A DNA stretch of 8,794 nucleotides from Bacteroidia bacterium. GTDB taxonomy: Bacteria; Bacteroidota; Bacteroidia; Cytophagales; Cyclobacteriaceae. This document shows, in pieces, positions 7,839 to 8,794 of the stretch (position 1 is its first letter; each line of letters begins with the position of its first letter). The position numbers and the translations under genes are program-made. The notes beneath the pieces are model-generated. The model made no database searches, had not been told where the DNA came from, and saw nothing but the letters and a program-made list of their open reading frames with translations. Where the stretch lies: positions 1 to 8,794 of the forward strand of contig JAAURZ010000070.1 of NCBI GenBank assembly GCA_012031955.1. The letters run 5' to 3'.

Positions 7839-8794
7839 ATGAATGAGGAGTACGATGCATTGATTATCGGGGCGGGTCCGATAGGGTTGGCTTGCGGCAT
7901 TGAAGCCAAAAAGGCCGGGCTTCGCTATGTGGTTGTGGAGAAGGGCTGCCTCGTAAATTCCATTTATCACTATCCGCTCAACATGACTTTCTTTTCCACG
8001 TCGGAGCGACTTGAAATCGGCGGTGTTCCTTTCATCTCTCATCAGCCCAAGCCCAACCGCGCCGAGGCGCTCGAGTATTACCGCCGGGTATGCATGAGTT
8101 GGGATTTGAATATTAGGTTGTACGAATCGGTCGATAGTATTTCCCGCGAAAGCGAAAAGTTTGTTGTTAACTCAAGCCGTGCCCGATACACGCGCGCGCA
8201 ATTATTCTTGCTCTTGGCTTTTACGACAGCCATACTGGCTCGGCGTGCCTGGCGAAGAATTGCCGAAGGTGAAGCACTATTACGACGAACCTCACCCATA
8301 CTTCGGCCAGAAGATCGTGGTGGTGGGGCGCTGCCAACTCGGCCGTGGACGTGGCATTGGAAACGTGGCGCAAGGGCGCCGAAGTCACGATGATCATCCG
8401 TGAGTCCGGCATTCGCGACTCGGTCAAATACTGGGTGAAACCGGATATTGAAAACCGGATGAAGGAGGCGTCGATCAAGGCGCATTTCAATTCCGAGATC
8501 GTGCGAATCACGCCCGACTCGGTGGTCTTCAGGTCAGCCGATGGCGAACAGCAAATAGCCAATGACTTTGTTCTTGCCATGACGGGCTATCAGCCTCCGT
8601 TCGCCTTTATGGAGGCTTGCGGCGTATCATTCCACAACGATGCGTTTCATACGCCGGTGTATGATGAAGCAACCATGGAGTCGTCGGCTGCCGGTGTCTA
8701 CCTGGCCGGCGTTGTGTGCGGCGGTCTGAAAACGAACAAGTGGTTTATCGAGAATTCGCGCGTGCACGCGGAAATGATCATCAATGACCTCGTT
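7839..8794 (+). CDS. ypdA: YpdA-like FAD/NAD(P)H oxidoreductase, putative bacillithiol disulfide reductase (three frameshifts, C-terminus cut)
   Basis: Start chosen at the ATG at 7839 (MNEEYDALIIGAGPIGLACG). An in-frame GTG at 7773 would add 22 residues before the FAD-binding strand, unlike the family. Seen: FAD-binding GAGPIG (residues 11-16), the family signature of VNSIYHYPLNMTFFSTSERL and EIGG, then PYWLGVPGEELPKVKHYYDE, NAD(P)H-binding GAANSA (about 164-169), AMTGYQPP and AGVV near the end. Known: YpdA/Bdr reduces bacillithiol disulfide with NADPH in Firmicutes. Three breaks are seen: one base missing near 8190-8203 (RAQ-IILALGFYD), one C missing at 8230-8231 (DS-PYWLGVPG) and one G extra at 8325-8328 (VVVG-AANSAVD). 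Correcting them gives 319 continuous codons to the window edge, only a few residues short of the usual 325-330. The Cys reported in the Firmicutes GGGPCG loop is Ile here. Activity on bacillithiol is inferred from family only, and no bacillithiol synthesis gene is in view. Confidence 0.87.

Noticed and set aside
8161..8403. Separate small protein containing PYWLGVPGEE and KIVVVG.
   Set aside because: It is the middle part of the YpdA-like protein displaced by frameshifts on both sides, not an independent gene.

Overview
The window reads like chromosomal DNA of a Bacteroidota bacterium, most likely of the Cytophagales type. The grounds are: secreted proteins with short signal peptides ending in AQ; large 'MLKNYLKTALRSVLKNK'-type FtsX/MacB permeases; a Bacteroidota-style promoter (TTTG-N19-TAnnTTTG-like) before the dipeptidyl-peptidase gene; no strong Shine-Dalgarno sites; and a YpdA-type flavoprotein of a group found in bacillithiol-containing lineages. 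The exact taxon is inference. No rRNA, tRNA, CRISPR array, insertion sequence or phage gene was found.

Layout. 1-184 (-): N-terminus of a secreted tricorn/S41-type protease, cut by the window edge. 259-1259 (-): secreted DUF3500 protein. 1377-2343 (+): secreted protein of unknown function, divergent from DUF3500. A stem-loop (2379-2406) lies between it and the convergent DUF1761 membrane-protein gene (2434-2868, -). 3035-5197 (-): secreted/periplasmic dipeptidyl peptidase IV-like S9 peptidase, with a terminator at its 3' side and a promoter at its 5' side. 5269-7674 (-): 801-residue FtsX/MacB-type ABC permease. 7839-8794 (+): YpdA-like FAD/NAD(P)H oxidoreductase, running off the right edge close to its natural end.

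The most notable property is that four of the seven genes are broken by single-base length differences: DUF3500 (1), the unknown secreted protein (1), the S9 peptidase (2) and YpdA (3). Most lie in short homopolymers, and each can be undone by one base to give a full-length, family-typical protein. This looks like sequencing or assembly error rather than gene decay, so each is annotated as one gene and the frameshift position is given.

Functionally this is mostly cell-envelope housekeeping. The tricorn-like protease and the dipeptidyl peptidase would both act on peptides outside the cytoplasm. The permease would work with an ATPase encoded elsewhere, and YpdA would act in cytoplasmic thiol-disulfide homeostasis. 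I see no convincing undescribed system. The items worth a second look are the indel cluster, the Cys-to-Ile change in the YpdA dinucleotide-binding loop, a dyad over the peptidase promoter, and the unknown secreted protein.
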